A stretch of DNA of 64,000 nucleotides from VXYK01 sp965214565 (GTDB taxonomy: Bacteria; Actinomycetota; Acidimicrobiia; Acidimicrobiales; Aldehydirespiratoraceae): NCBI GenBank assembly GCA_965214565.1, contig OZ243951.1, positions 2,108,001 to 2,172,000 on the forward strand, in the 5' to 3' direction. Each line of letters begins with the position of its first letter. Positions within the stretch are counted from its first letter, which is position 1. This document shows positions 31,789 through 40,565 of this stretch, in pieces. The notes below the pieces were generated by a model. The model had not been told where the DNA came from and did no database searches. It worked only from the letters and a program-made list of their open reading frames with translations. Position numbers and translations under genes: made by a program.

Positions 31789-34395
31789 ATGAAGACCGAT
31801 GCGCGAGTCGTGGTTGTGGGTGGTGGAGTGGTCGGTGCCTCGGTGCTCTACCACCTCACCAAGGCGGGCTGGACCGACGTGGTGCTGGTTGAGCGGACCG
31901 AGTTGACTGCAGGGTCGACCTGGCATTCCGCCGGGGGGATGCACACGCTCAACGGCGACCCCAACGTCGCTCAACTGCAGCGGTACACCATCGAGTTGTA
32001 CCAGGAGATCGAGGAGGCCTCCGGCCAGGACTGCGGGATCCACCTGCCCGGCGGGTTGATGCTCGCCGACACCACTGAGCGCATGGACTGGCTGAAGATG
32101 GCTCATGCCCGGGGCCGTTACCTGGGCATGGAGACAGAGCTGATCTCAGCCGGTGAGGCCAAGCGCCTAATGCCGCTGATCGACGAGAAGAGTTTCGTCG
32201 GCGCGATGCTCGACCCGCACGAAGGCCACGTCGACCCGGCGGGCGTCACCCATGCTTACGCCAGAGCGGCCCGCCTCAGCGGCGCGAAGGTGTATCGCAA
32301 CACCTGGGTCCGTGAGATCAACCGCGCCGGCGACGGAGGCTGGAACGTCCACACCTATCGCACCGACTCGGGTGACGAGTCAGGCGTGATCCACTGCGAG
32401 CACGTGGTCAACGCAGGCGGGCTCTGGGCCCGTGAGGTGGGGCGCATGGTCGGGCTGGACCTGCCGTTGCTGGCTATGGAGCATCAATACCTGGTCACCG
32501 AGGAGATCGAAGAGGTCGCACGGCACAACCAGGCTCACGGCGAGTTGATGCACTGCATCGATTTCGGCGGCGAGATCTATCTGCGTCAGGAGGGCGGCGG
32601 TCTGCTGCTCGGGACCTATGAGCGCAACGGTGAGCCGTGGTCGCCGCGTCAGACGCCGTGGGATTTCAGTATGCGGCTGCTGCCGCCCGACATCGACCGG
32701 ATCGCTGCGTCCCTGGAGGTCGGCTTCGAGCACTTCCCGGCGCTTCGCTCCGCTGGGATCAAGCGGATCATCAACGGTCCGTTCACGTTCGCACCGGACG
32801 GCAACCCGCTGCTCGGGCCGGTGCTCGGCCTGCGGGGCTACTGGTCGGCCTGCGCGGTGATGGCCGGGCTCTCACAGGGCGGGGGCGTCGGTCTCGCCCT
32901 CGCGAACTGGATGACCGACGGCGACCCGGGCTTCGACGTCTGGGGGATGGACGTCGCCCGTTTCGGCGAGTTCGCCACTCCGAGCTACACCAACGCCAAG
33001 GTGCGGGAGAACTACAGCAGACGGTTCCGGATCAGGTTCCCCAACGAGTTCCTGCCTGCAGCCCGCAATGTTGCGACATCGCCGATCTTCGATCTGTTGA
33101 GCGCGCGCAACGCAGTGTTCGGTGACGGGTTCGGTTTGGAAGCACCGCTGTGGTTCGCGCCCGCGGGTGCTGAACCGGTCGAGGAGGTGTCGTTCGGACG
33201 TTCCAACGCCTGGGACTCCGTTCGCGCTGAGACCCTGGCGGTGCGGGCCTCTGTGGGGATCATCGAGACGACCGGTTTCTGCAAGTTCATGGTGAGCGGT
33301 CCGGGTGCGCGCAGTTTTCTCGACCGGTTGACCACTTCGCGGGTTCCACTGCCGGGACGGATGTCTTTGGCCCCTATGACCAACGTCAACGGCAACCTCA
33401 TCGGGGATTTGACCGTTGCCTGTCTGCCTGCGGCCCCGGGTTGTGCGGAGGGCCCGGAGGGCACTGTCGTCGGCGGTGCCACCGGCAACATCCGAGGCGG
33501 TGAGCAGTTCGTGGTCTTCGGGTCAGGGATTGCCGAGCGCTTCTACGAGCGCTGGTTCCATCAGCACCTGCGGGCCGACGGCGGTGTCTCGTTTGAGACC
33601 CTGGGTGCTGAGTTGTGCGGCCTGTCGATCGCGGGCCCCAATTCGCGGGCGCTGCTCGAGAAGCTGACCAATTCCGACGTGTCGGCTCACGGCATGCGAT
33701 TCATGGCTTTCGCGGAACTCAACATCGGCGTGGCGCCGGTGTGGTGCGGCCGTGTGACGTTCACCGGTGACCTGGGTTACGAGTTCTGGATCCCGGCCCG
33801 TTACCAGCGCTACGTGTATCAGCAGTTGCTCAATGCGGGTGAGGAGTTCGGGCTGCGCCATTTCGGGCTTCACGCCTTGAATTCGCTGCGCCTGGAGAAG
33901 GGATTCGGTTCGTGGGCCCGAGAGTACCGCCCGATCTACGATCCCTTCGAAGCGGGCCTGGACCGGTTCGTGCGACTCGACAAGGACTTCATCGGCCGTG
34001 ACGCACTGGCAGCCAAGTACGCAGACTCCGGCGAGGGCCGACATCGCACGCTCTGCACCTGGACCGTAGAGTCTGAACCTGGGCGCGCCGGTGTGGATGT
34101 GGTCGGAGACGAGCCGGTCAGCCTAGATGGCGAAGTTGTCGGCTGGGTGACCTCGGGCGGTTACGCCCACCACTCTGAAACTTCGGTTGCGATGGGTTAC
34201 GTACCCGCTGACCTCGCGTCGGCTGGAGGTTCAGTTGAGGTTTCTGCTGCGGATCCCCCGGCCGGCTCGGTTGAGGCTCCGGCATCGGGTTTGCCCCAGG
34301 CCGGTTTCGAGATTGAGATCATGGGCCGACAACGGCGGGCGAAGCTGATCGACGGCTGCCTGTGGGATCCACATGGTGAAAGGATGCGGTCTTGA
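31789..34395 (+). CDS. Dimethylglycine/sarcosine dehydrogenase-like flavoprotein (DAO + GcvT), second copy
   Basis: An 868-residue paralogue of the protein at 9544, with FAD motif VVVVGGGVVGASVLYHL and the canonical covalent-FAD segment ELTAGSTWHSAGG (His46). The GcvT half includes VGIIETTGFCKFMVSG, TGDLGYEFWIP and SLRLEKGFGSWAREYRPI. It should oxidise dimethylglycine or sarcosine to methylene-THF plus the demethylated amine. It follows the Rieske gene by 25 bp and overlaps the DddP-like gene, so a four-gene operon is likely. An Ala/Pro/Ser-rich insertion interrupts the C-terminal domain (SAADPPAGSVEAPASG). No etf genes are adjacent; the pair at 12110 may serve both. Confidence 0.88.
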   Translation: MKTDARVVVVGGGVVGASVLYHLTKAGWTDVVLVERTELTAGSTWHSAGGMHTLNGDPNVAQLQRYTIELYQEIEEASGQDCGIHLPGGLMLADTTERMDWLKMAHARGRYLGMETELISAGEAKRLMPLIDEKSFVGAMLDPHEGHVDPAGVTHAYARAARLSGAKVYRNTWVREINRAGDGGWNVHTYRTDSGDESGVIHCEHVVNAGGLWAREVGRMVGLDLPLLAMEHQYLVTEEIEEVARHNQAHGELMHCIDFGGEIYLRQEGGGLLLGTYERNGEPWSPRQTPWDFSMRLLPPDIDRIAASLEVGFEHFPALRSAGIKRIINGPFTFAPDGNPLLGPVLGLRGYWSACAVMAGLSQGGGVGLALANWMTDGDPGFDVWGMDVARFGEFATPSYTNAKVRENYSRRFRIRFPNEFLPAARNVATSPIFDLLSARNAVFGDGFGLEAPLWFAPAGAEPVEEVSFGRSNAWDSVRAETLAVRASVGIIETTGFCKFMVSGPGARSFLDRLTTSRVPLPGRMSLAPMTNVNGNLIGDLTVACLPAAPGCAEGPEGTVVGGATGNIRGGEQFVVFGSGIAERFYERWFHQHLRADGGVSFETLGAELCGLSIAGPNSRALLEKLTNSDVSAHGMRFMAFAELNIGVAPVWCGRVTFTGDLGYEFWIPARYQRYVYQQLLNAGEEFGLRHFGLHALNSLRLEKGFGSWAREYRPIYDPFEAGLDRFVRLDKDFIGRDALAAKYADSGEGRHRTLCTWTVESEPGRAGVDVVGDEPVSLDGEVVGWVTSGGYAHHSETSVAMGYVPADLASAGGSVEVSAADPPAGSVEAPASGLPQAGFEIEIMGRQRRAKLIDGCLWDPHGERMRS

Positions 34396-35735
34396 CCGGC
34401 AGCCACCCGCCGCACTCAGCGCGTCATTTCCCCCCGCGTCATTTCCCGAGGATCACCGCCCACGCAGAGGTTCCCGACTGGTTGGTGGCCCAGACCGGCC
34501 TGAACCGTCATCAACTGGGCCCGCATCGTTCGGTGCTCGGAGAATGGGCCGAAGCCGGTCTCGCTGTCCCGGATCTGGCAGCGATTCGGCGTTACCGACT
34601 TGAACGGGTCCGTGAGCAGTTGCGAGCACACAGCATCGACGGTGTCGTTCTGCACGACCCGCTGAACGTCCGCTACGCCACCGATACCACCAACATGCCG
34701 GTCTGGACCATGCACAACGCAGTCCGCTATGTGTGGGTGCCGGCCGACGGCGATGTCGTGCTGTTCGAATTCTCGCATGGCGAGTTCCTTTCGGCGCATT
34801 CCGGGGTGGTTGCCGAGATCCGCCCCGCCACCTCGTTGCTGCCGTTCTACACAGGTTCGAGAATCGATGAGGCTGCGGGCCGGTTCGCGGACGAGATCAT
34901 CGAACTGCTGGCGAGGGACCAGAGGACCGGCGACATGCGACTCGGGGTCGACACCATCGGTCTGGAGGGCTTGCGGGCGCTCGAGGCCCGGGGCGCAACG
35001 GTGCTGTCGGCACATCAGCTGATGGAGGAGGCGCGCCTGGTGAAGTCCGGCGACGAGATCGATGCGATGCGCTGCGCCATCGATTCCTGTCAACGGTCGA
35101 TCAGCGACATGGCTTCGCTGTTCGTGCCGGGTGTGACCGAGTTGGAACTGTGGGCCGAGCTTCAGAAGGCGAACTTTCTGCGGCACGGCGAGTGGGTCGA
35201 GACCCGACTGTTGGCTTCCGGTTCCCGAACCAACCCGTGGTATCAGGAGGCGAGCATCAAGGAGGTCGAGGCGGGCGAGTTGATGGCTTTCGACACCGAC
35301 ATGGTGGGTGCTTACGGGATGTGTGTCGACATGTCTCGCACCTGGTTGTGCGGTGACGGTCGCCCGAGCGCGTCCCAGACCGACGTGTACAGCAGGGCGC
35401 GCGACATGATCGAGTCGAACCGACCCCTGTTCGTGGCCGGCGTCACTTACCGCGAGATAACTGAGCGGCTCTGCTATCCCGATGTTGAGGAGTTCAACGG
35501 TTACACGGTCCTGGCCCACGGGACCGGCCTGTGCGACGAGTATCCGTCGCTGTTCACCCGCGAGCAGTGGGATGACCGGGGGTTCGACGGTGTGGTCGAG
35601 GTGGGCAACGTGTTCAGCGTGGAGTCCTTCGTGGGCCGCCGCGGCGCCGGCGAGGGCGTGAAGCTGGAGGACATGGTCGTGGTCACCGAGTCAGGCCCGG
35701 AACTGCTCACCGACTACCCCCTCGACCTTGCTTGA
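34392..35735 (+). CDS. M24-family metalloprotein resembling DMSP lyase DddP
   Basis: A 447-residue pita-bread-fold protein. Beyond general M24 features it has segments I recall from Roseobacter DddP: EWAEAGLAVPDL, DPLNVRYATDTTNM, GEWVETRLLASGSRTNPW, AFDTDMVGAYGMCVDMSRTW and HGTGLCDEYP. The metal ligands are predicted as Asp301, Asp303, Asp313, His376, Glu411 and Glu426, and the catalytic Asp proposed for DddP would be Asp382. DddP cleaves DMSP to dimethyl sulfide and acrylate. Ectoine hydrolase, creatinase or prolidase are alternatives. The start is a TTG overlapping the upstream stop, with AAGGA 7 nt before it. Confidence 0.72.
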   Translation: MTGSHPPHSARHFPPRHFPRITAHAEVPDWLVAQTGLNRHQLGPHRSVLGEWAEAGLAVPDLAAIRRYRLERVREQLRAHSIDGVVLHDPLNVRYATDTTNMPVWTMHNAVRYVWVPADGDVVLFEFSHGEFLSAHSGVVAEIRPATSLLPFYTGSRIDEAAGRFADEIIELLARDQRTGDMRLGVDTIGLEGLRALEARGATVLSAHQLMEEARLVKSGDEIDAMRCAIDSCQRSISDMASLFVPGVTELELWAELQKANFLRHGEWVETRLLASGSRTNPWYQEASIKEVEAGELMAFDTDMVGAYGMCVDMSRTWLCGDGRPSASQTDVYSRARDMIESNRPLFVAGVTYREITERLCYPDVEEFNGYTVLAHGTGLCDEYPSLFTREQWDDRGFDGVVEVGNVFSVESFVGRRGAGEGVKLEDMVVVTESGPELLTDYPLDLA

Positions 35736-35821
35736 TGCTCGAGGCGCGTTGTTCCGGGTCCATATTTCAGCACTTGGGTTCCACTTTTTTCAGCACTTGA
35801 TCGTGAGACGCGTGACCGCCG

Positions 35822-36490
35822 TTGACAGACCGATCGTGCGGGTTCATCATTCTGGTGTTGAGAGAACTCGCCGCGACCGAACAACTCGACGACCATCCTT
35901 GTACGGACCTCGCGTTGGTGACATCCGATGGGGCCCTGTTGGCCTACATGCTCCAGGACGTGCGCGTGCTGGCCCGCCAGGTCGACAGGGGGGAGATCGA
36001 CCTGCAACCTTTCGAGACGCTGCATTGGGACGTCCACGGTCTGGCGAGGCGCGCGGTGATCTGTGATCCGGCGGCTCTCGCTCAGCCGGTCGAGCGCTGC
36101 GTGGTCGGATTCTTCGGTGAACGGCGCGCCGAGGCCAGACAGTCTGTGGTGGACGACATCGAGGTCGATCTGCTAATGGAGTTCAGGTCCCATCGGGGGA
36201 TTCTGAGCTACAGCTCGACGGAACTGGTCGACAACTACTGGGCGAACCTCGTCATCCATGAACAGCCGCTCGACGCCCAACAGTGGCGGACCAGCGCGGT
36301 GCATATGCGGGCAGTGTCTGAGATCTCACCCCTCCAGTACCGGTCCGTGCGGATTCACAATGGGCGTCTGCCCGGCGGCGTTGTGGGCAGCGGAGCGATA
36401 ACGATCGACCGGACCAAGTTCTGGGACTACGGCGACTCCTGGGACGACGGCTCCTCAGAGATCTGGGAAGCGGTACGCATCTACGGTTGA
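35822..36490 (+). CDS. Conserved-looking protein of unknown function
   Basis: I do not recognise this 222-residue protein. It is soluble, acidic and rich in Trp and Val, with ALVTSDGALLAYMLQDVRVL, CVVGFFGERRAEARQSVVDD and FWDYGDSWDDGSSEIWEAVR. The listed start is a TTG at 35822. However, that TTGACA could itself be a -35 box, with CATCAT 17 nt downstream and a GTG start at 35855. It ends inside the 3' end of the convergent rhodanese gene (10-bp overlap). Confidence 0.55.
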   Translation: MTDRSCGFIILVLRELAATEQLDDHPCTDLALVTSDGALLAYMLQDVRVLARQVDRGEIDLQPFETLHWDVHGLARRAVICDPAALAQPVERCVVGFFGERRAEARQSVVDDIEVDLLMEFRSHRGILSYSSTELVDNYWANLVIHEQPLDAQQWRTSAVHMRAVSEISPLQYRSVRIHNGRLPGGVVGSGAITIDRTKFWDYGDSWDDGSSEIWEAVRIYG

Positions 36491-36858
36491 GCTGCCCGCC
36501 AAGCCCGGTATCCGCCGACCAGATCGGTAGCGGCCGTGAACCCCATCGTGAGCAGATCTGCTGCTGCCAGACTCGAGGCGTATCCCTCGTTGCACATGAT
36601 GATGATCGGAGTGTCGGGCTCGATATCGACGATACGGGAATCAGAGTTCGGATCGAGCCGCCACTCAAGCACATTGCGCTCAATCACCAGCGCGTCGGGA
36701 TGGTGGCCCTCCTCGAGCCTGAACGACTCAGGACGAATGTCGACGAGGATCGCCCCGTCACGCAGCATTTGAGGCAGATCAGCCAGCTCCATACGGTCGA
36801 GATTCTGACGGGCCTCCGCAAGGCGTTTGTCAATCGGAGTCATCTTGAAGCTGCCCAC
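36481..36858 (-). CDS. Rhodanese-like domain protein
   Basis: A single-domain sulfurtransferase-like protein of 125 residues. GAILVDIRPESFRLEEGHHP and the active-site loop IIIMCNEGYASSLAA with its Cys are typical, and it ends in the usual GGYRAW. The GTG at 36858 is chosen because GGAGG precedes it at about 5 nt; the longer frame to 36984 lacks support. It lies downstream of the terminator of the betaine transporter operon and seems separately transcribed. Its sulfur acceptor is unknown. Confidence 0.85.
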   Translation of the reverse strand: MGSFKMTPIDKRLAEARQNLDRMELADLPQMLRDGAILVDIRPESFRLEEGHHPDALVIERNVLEWRLDPNSDSRIVDIEPDTPIIIMCNEGYASSLAAADLLTMGFTAATDLVGGYRAWRAAQP

Positions 36859-36953
36859 TGTTACCTCCACAAGATCTAGCAAAGAGGCCGAGCGCATCGG
36901 TCCAGCGCACACAGTACACCCCCCGACCGCTCGGGGGAATATCAAAAATGTCA

Positions 36954-36981
36954 AGGGGGTGGGGCCGAAGCCCCACCCCCT
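36954..36981 (-). terminator. Rho-independent terminator of the betaine transporter operon
   Basis: Perfect 12-bp stem, AGGGGGTGGGGC and GCCCCACCCCCT, with loop CGAA (TTCG on the transcript strand). On the minus strand it is followed by the T-rich TTGACATTTTTGATATT. It lies 39 bp after the substrate-binding protein stop. Confidence 0.88.
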
Positions 36982-37019
36982 CACGCTTGTTGGTTTTGCT
37001 TTAGTGGGTTTGCCTCAGA

Positions 37020-38327
37020 TCAGGCTGCTGCTAGTCCTATTGCTACCCACTCATCGACTTGGTCACGGTTGTTCGCGATCCAGTCGGCTGCTGCTTGGGC
37101 GATTTCAGCCTCGGTGTAGTTGCCAGCGTCTTGCTCAACGTTGGCAATCGACACCTCAACTACCGAGAGCTTGGCAGCCCTGAGGAGCTCAGCGGCAGCA
37201 GGGTTGGCGGCGAGCCAGTCCTTGTTGGCTGTCACCTGAATGTCGGCGGGTACCCAACCGAGCGGACAGTGTCCAGCGTCGGCTGCTGCCGGGCATTGCT
37301 CAGCCGGAATCGCAAGTTCAACGATATCCGTTGTACCTGCCCAATACCTCTGGTCGTGCCCCTCGCCGCCTTCCTTACCGGACGGGTTCGAGTCATCTAG
37401 AGTCTCCTCCATTCCGATCCAATAGACATTGTCACCGGGACGCAGTTGGGTGATGTAACTGCTGGGTGTCCATGTGTAGATCACCATGGGCTCGCCGGCG
37501 TCGGCTTTAGCCGTCGCTTCGGCGAACATGGCCTCGTAGCCGGCGATCGTCTGGGTGATGTTGTCCCAACCGTTGAAGAGGATCTGATTGGTGATGATGT
37601 CGTCGCATGTCCAGCTTTCTTGACATCCGTATATTTCGGCAATACCGTCACCGTCGCTGTCGAATACGGCCCTGATTTCCGGGTCATCGTTGATCTGGTC
37701 AATGAGGGTGATGCCGTATTCGTCGGCCGTGGCCTTCGTAATGAGGAAGCCTTGGAGTCCGCCTCCAACGAACACTGCGCCCACCTTCTCAAGGTGGTCA
37801 CCGACGAGCGACCCATCTGGAAGCTCGGGGGCCCACCACGAGTCGTGCCCGGGGTACCAACTGTTTGCCCAGAAATCCACATCGCCTTCAGCCATGGCAA
37901 GATACGCCAAGGACGGGCCTAGTTCCGCCTCGGACGGTTCTGACACGTCATAACCGAGCTCCTCAAGCAACTGCTTGTAGACCTGCGCTTGGAAGTACCC
38001 GGTTGACCAGTCGGCCCGGGCCATCGTGACAGAGACGCCCTCTCCCGGCAACATGTCGTCGGCCATGTCGTCGCCGTCGTCGGCCATGTCGTCGCCGTCG
38101 TCGGCCATGTCGTCGCCGTCGTCGGCCATGTCGTCGCCGTCGTCGGCCATGTCGTCGCCGTCGTCGGCCATGTCGTCGCCGTCGTCGGCCATGTCGTCGC
38201 CGTCGTCGGCCATGTCGTCGCCGTCGCCGCCTGTCGTGGTGTCGCCGTCGTCGTCTCCGCACGACGCGACGAACAGTGCGAACACGGCTAACAACGCGAG
38301 CCACAAGAGCACTCGTCTATTTTTCAT
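37020..38327 (-). CDS. Glycine betaine/proline ABC transporter substrate-binding lipoprotein
   Basis: A 435-residue OpuAC/ProX-type protein. A lipoprotein signal (MKNRRVLLWLALLAVFALF, then VASC) is followed by an acidic linker of eight GDDMADD repeats and the type-2 binding domain, with Trp-rich motifs (MARADWSTGYFQ, DVDFWANSWYPGHDSWW, MVIYTWTPSSY) suited to cation-pi binding of a quaternary amine. The ATG (38327) has AGGAGG 9 nt upstream. It is the last gene of the ATPase-permease-binding-protein operon and is followed by a strong terminator. Glycine betaine is the likely ligand; DMSP is also a known ligand of this family. Confidence 0.92.
   Translation of the reverse strand: MKNRRVLLWLALLAVFALFVASCGDDDGDTTTGGDGDDMADDGDDMADDGDDMADDGDDMADDGDDMADDGDDMADDGDDMADDGDDMADDMLPGEGVSVTMARADWSTGYFQAQVYKQLLEELGYDVSEPSEAELGPSLAYLAMAEGDVDFWANSWYPGHDSWWAPELPDGSLVGDHLEKVGAVFVGGGLQGFLITKATADEYGITLIDQINDDPEIRAVFDSDGDGIAEIYGCQESWTCDDIITNQILFNGWDNITQTIAGYEAMFAEATAKADAGEPMVIYTWTPSSYITQLRPGDNVYWIGMEETLDDSNPSGKEGGEGHDQRYWAGTTDIVELAIPAEQCPAAADAGHCPLGWVPADIQVTANKDWLAANPAAAELLRAAKLSVVEVSIANVEQDAGNYTEAEIAQAAADWIANNRDQVDEWVAIGLAAA
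38055..38222 (-). repeat. Eight 21-bp tandem repeats in the lipoprotein linker
   Basis: Eight identical 21-bp units encode GDDMADD each time. They form a linker between the lipidated Cys and the binding domain. The identity at DNA level indicates recent expansion or slippage. Confidence 0.95.
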
Positions 38328-38417
38328 TTTGGTTTCCCTCCTGGGATGGGGTTTCCGGAACGCGCCGAGCATGCAGCCCGAAGCGAGCGAACTGTAAGGA
38401 TAGCCTTTTCGTGCTTG

Positions 38418-40565
38418 TCAAGCCACAGGTTGTGTTATCGAGTCCGATTCTGTGGCTGTGGACGCCGACTGTGACGCTGGCGTGGGTTCCGTATCGGAGT
38501 ACACCTTGGAGCGCCCGAATTCCCTGAGCACGGGAAAGGCGGTCGCGACGATTATCACGCCACCCGTGATTGCCATGAACGAACCGATGCCACTGAAGTA
38601 GCTGTCGTCGGCTGAGCGGACTTGGGTCAAAACCCACGCGAACGCGACGCACACGATTCCGGTACCGACTCCGGCGACGATTGCGTTCCAGCGCCAACGT
38701 TGATGTTCGTCGCGTCTCTGGAAGCCTGCGGCGGGGAAGATGACCGCCAACCCCACCAAGCCCGCGAGCAGTGTCCACACCCCGAACCTGGGTCCTTGAT
38801 CGCTGACGCCATCGGTGATGATCCTGTCATCGGCAGAGAGTTCAGCCTCGAGAGTGGATATCTGCATTGCATAAACGCTGGATTGTCGGGGATCTGCTTC
38901 AGCCTTCTCTGCGAGTTCGTCAAGCTGAGCTTGAACCTCAGGTGTGATTATGATGTCGGCTCGTTCGTCAAAGCTCCAACCCGAAATAGAGCCGATCGCA
39001 ATAGACACAATCGCGAAACAGCCGCCGATTACCTGTCCCCAGCTGACGCGCGCGCTGAGTGGATGTGCCGGGGTGTGGGGCGCTTGGCGAATCCACAATA
39101 CTGACCCCACTGTGGCGATGATGCCTCCAATCAGAGCAACGTACGCCCCAGTACCGGTGCTCTGTCCGGTCGTGAGGTCAGACGGACTCGCCAGTAGGTA
39201 GGCGATCATCATGATCGACAAGGCGAGTGATGAGATTAACGATCCGTCAGCAGTCCACCATCGTGGCCCTTGCCCTGGTTTGAGCAACGTTGTGACCACT
39301 GATGCAATCACGAAGAGACTTAGGGCTAAGGTCAGAAACCCAAACCATGAACCACCGCTTGCAGAAAGGCCGTTGAAAGACTGACCAGCAAGTTCCTCGT
39401 CGACGCGGCGACCGTATGCGCTGATGAAACCGGCACCGCTACTCCAGGTAAGGAATACCGAGATGGCCGCGAGGATGCCCCCGGCACCGGCGGTTAGCAT
39501 AGATGTGCGCTCGGCTCCGGTTAGTTCTGCGAAGGTGCCTTGGTCAGCTTCGGCAGGATCGGCATCGACACCGGCTGCATCGGTATCAGGCTCGTCGGTT
39601 GCAAGTAGATTTTCTGGGTCACGCCTGTGCGACCAAGCCAGTCGGATACGACGAAACAGGCTCCTTGTACTCTCTCCCTCGCGTTGAGAGATACGGTCGA
39701 GCACAACGGCAACGAGGAAGAACGCGAGTCCCGCAGCGGCGCCATCAGAGACGCTCTGGTTGTTGATTGCCTTGAACAGCAAGCGACCCAGCCCTCCGGC
39801 ACCCATGATCGCTGCAATGCCGAGCATCGAGATGGCTAGCAGCAGCGTCTGGTTGATCCCGGTCATGATCGCCGGGCGAGCTAGAGGGATCTGCACGTCA
39901 ACGAGCACTCGCCATTCGGGGGCACCGTACGCGCGGCTCGCTTCGACAACGTCCCCCGGCACTTGACGCACCCCGAGGTTGGTAAGGCGAACGAGCGGTG
40001 GAAGCGCAAAGACCATCGTCACCATGGTCGCCGAGACTTCGCCGATACCGAAGAAATAAATGAACGGCAGCATGTAGACGAATGAGTGGACTACCTGCAT
40101 AGCGTCGAGTACTGGGCGCACGACCTGCCAAATGGCGTCAACACGCCCGCATGCGATGCCTAACGGAATTCCAACGATCACGCACAGCAACACGGCGACG
40201 CCGATGAATCCGATGGTGCGTGCCGTTTCCAACCAATAGGCGTTGCCCAAGATTCCACACACGCTCAACCCGAGCGCAGCGAACGCACCGACTTTCACGT
40301 TTCGTGCAAGCGTGCCGATTACGAAGAATGCGAGCACAACCCACACCCACGAGATGGGTTCAAGGATGTCCGCGACGAGAAGGTTGATCAGTGTCTCGAA
40401 CGGCCATTTAATGACCGACAACAGCCAGTCGAGTTCGACGGCGATCCAGTCCACAGCCTGGTCCATCCACTCCCCGAACGGGATCTGGAATTGATCGAGT
40501 ACCTCGTTGTCAGTTATTGATGGGTCGGGGATCTCCCCACTACTTTGCTGGGCCAGAAGGCTCAC
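38418..40565 (-). CDS. Glycine betaine ABC transporter permease with long extra C-terminal membrane region
   Basis: A 715-residue protein. The first ~300 residues are an OpuAB/ProW permease (IGFIGVAVLLCVIVGIPLG, then EASRAYGAPEWRVLVDVQIP as the EAA loop). This is more than twice the usual permease length of about 280-350: after an acidic linker (about 315-345) come several more hydrophobic segments (MLTAGAGGILAAISVFLTW, SWFGFLTLALSLFVIASVV, AYVALIGGIIATVGSVLWI, VWTLLAGLVGLAVIFPAAG and others) of unknown role. It overlaps the ATPase gene by 4 bp (ATGA). The extension does not look like a substrate-binding domain. Confidence 0.85.
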   Translation of the reverse strand: MSLLAQQSSGEIPDPSITDNEVLDQFQIPFGEWMDQAVDWIAVELDWLLSVIKWPFETLINLLVADILEPISWVWVVLAFFVIGTLARNVKVGAFAALGLSVCGILGNAYWLETARTIGFIGVAVLLCVIVGIPLGIACGRVDAIWQVVRPVLDAMQVVHSFVYMLPFIYFFGIGEVSATMVTMVFALPPLVRLTNLGVRQVPGDVVEASRAYGAPEWRVLVDVQIPLARPAIMTGINQTLLLAISMLGIAAIMGAGGLGRLLFKAINNQSVSDGAAAGLAFFLVAVVLDRISQREGESTRSLFRRIRLAWSHRRDPENLLATDEPDTDAAGVDADPAEADQGTFAELTGAERTSMLTAGAGGILAAISVFLTWSSGAGFISAYGRRVDEELAGQSFNGLSASGGSWFGFLTLALSLFVIASVVTTLLKPGQGPRWWTADGSLISSLALSIMMIAYLLASPSDLTTGQSTGTGAYVALIGGIIATVGSVLWIRQAPHTPAHPLSARVSWGQVIGGCFAIVSIAIGSISGWSFDERADIIITPEVQAQLDELAEKAEADPRQSSVYAMQISTLEAELSADDRIITDGVSDQGPRFGVWTLLAGLVGLAVIFPAAGFQRRDEHQRWRWNAIVAGVGTGIVCVAFAWVLTQVRSADDSYFSGIGSFMAITGGVIIVATAFPVLREFGRSKVYSDTEPTPASQSASTATESDSITQPVA

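Noticed and set aside
36919..36936. Second terminator hairpin beside the transporter terminator
   Set aside because: A 7-bp GC stem is present, but neither side is followed by a T-tract.
38055..38222. CRISPR-like array
   Set aside because: The 21-bp units have no spacers and encode in-frame protein repeats.
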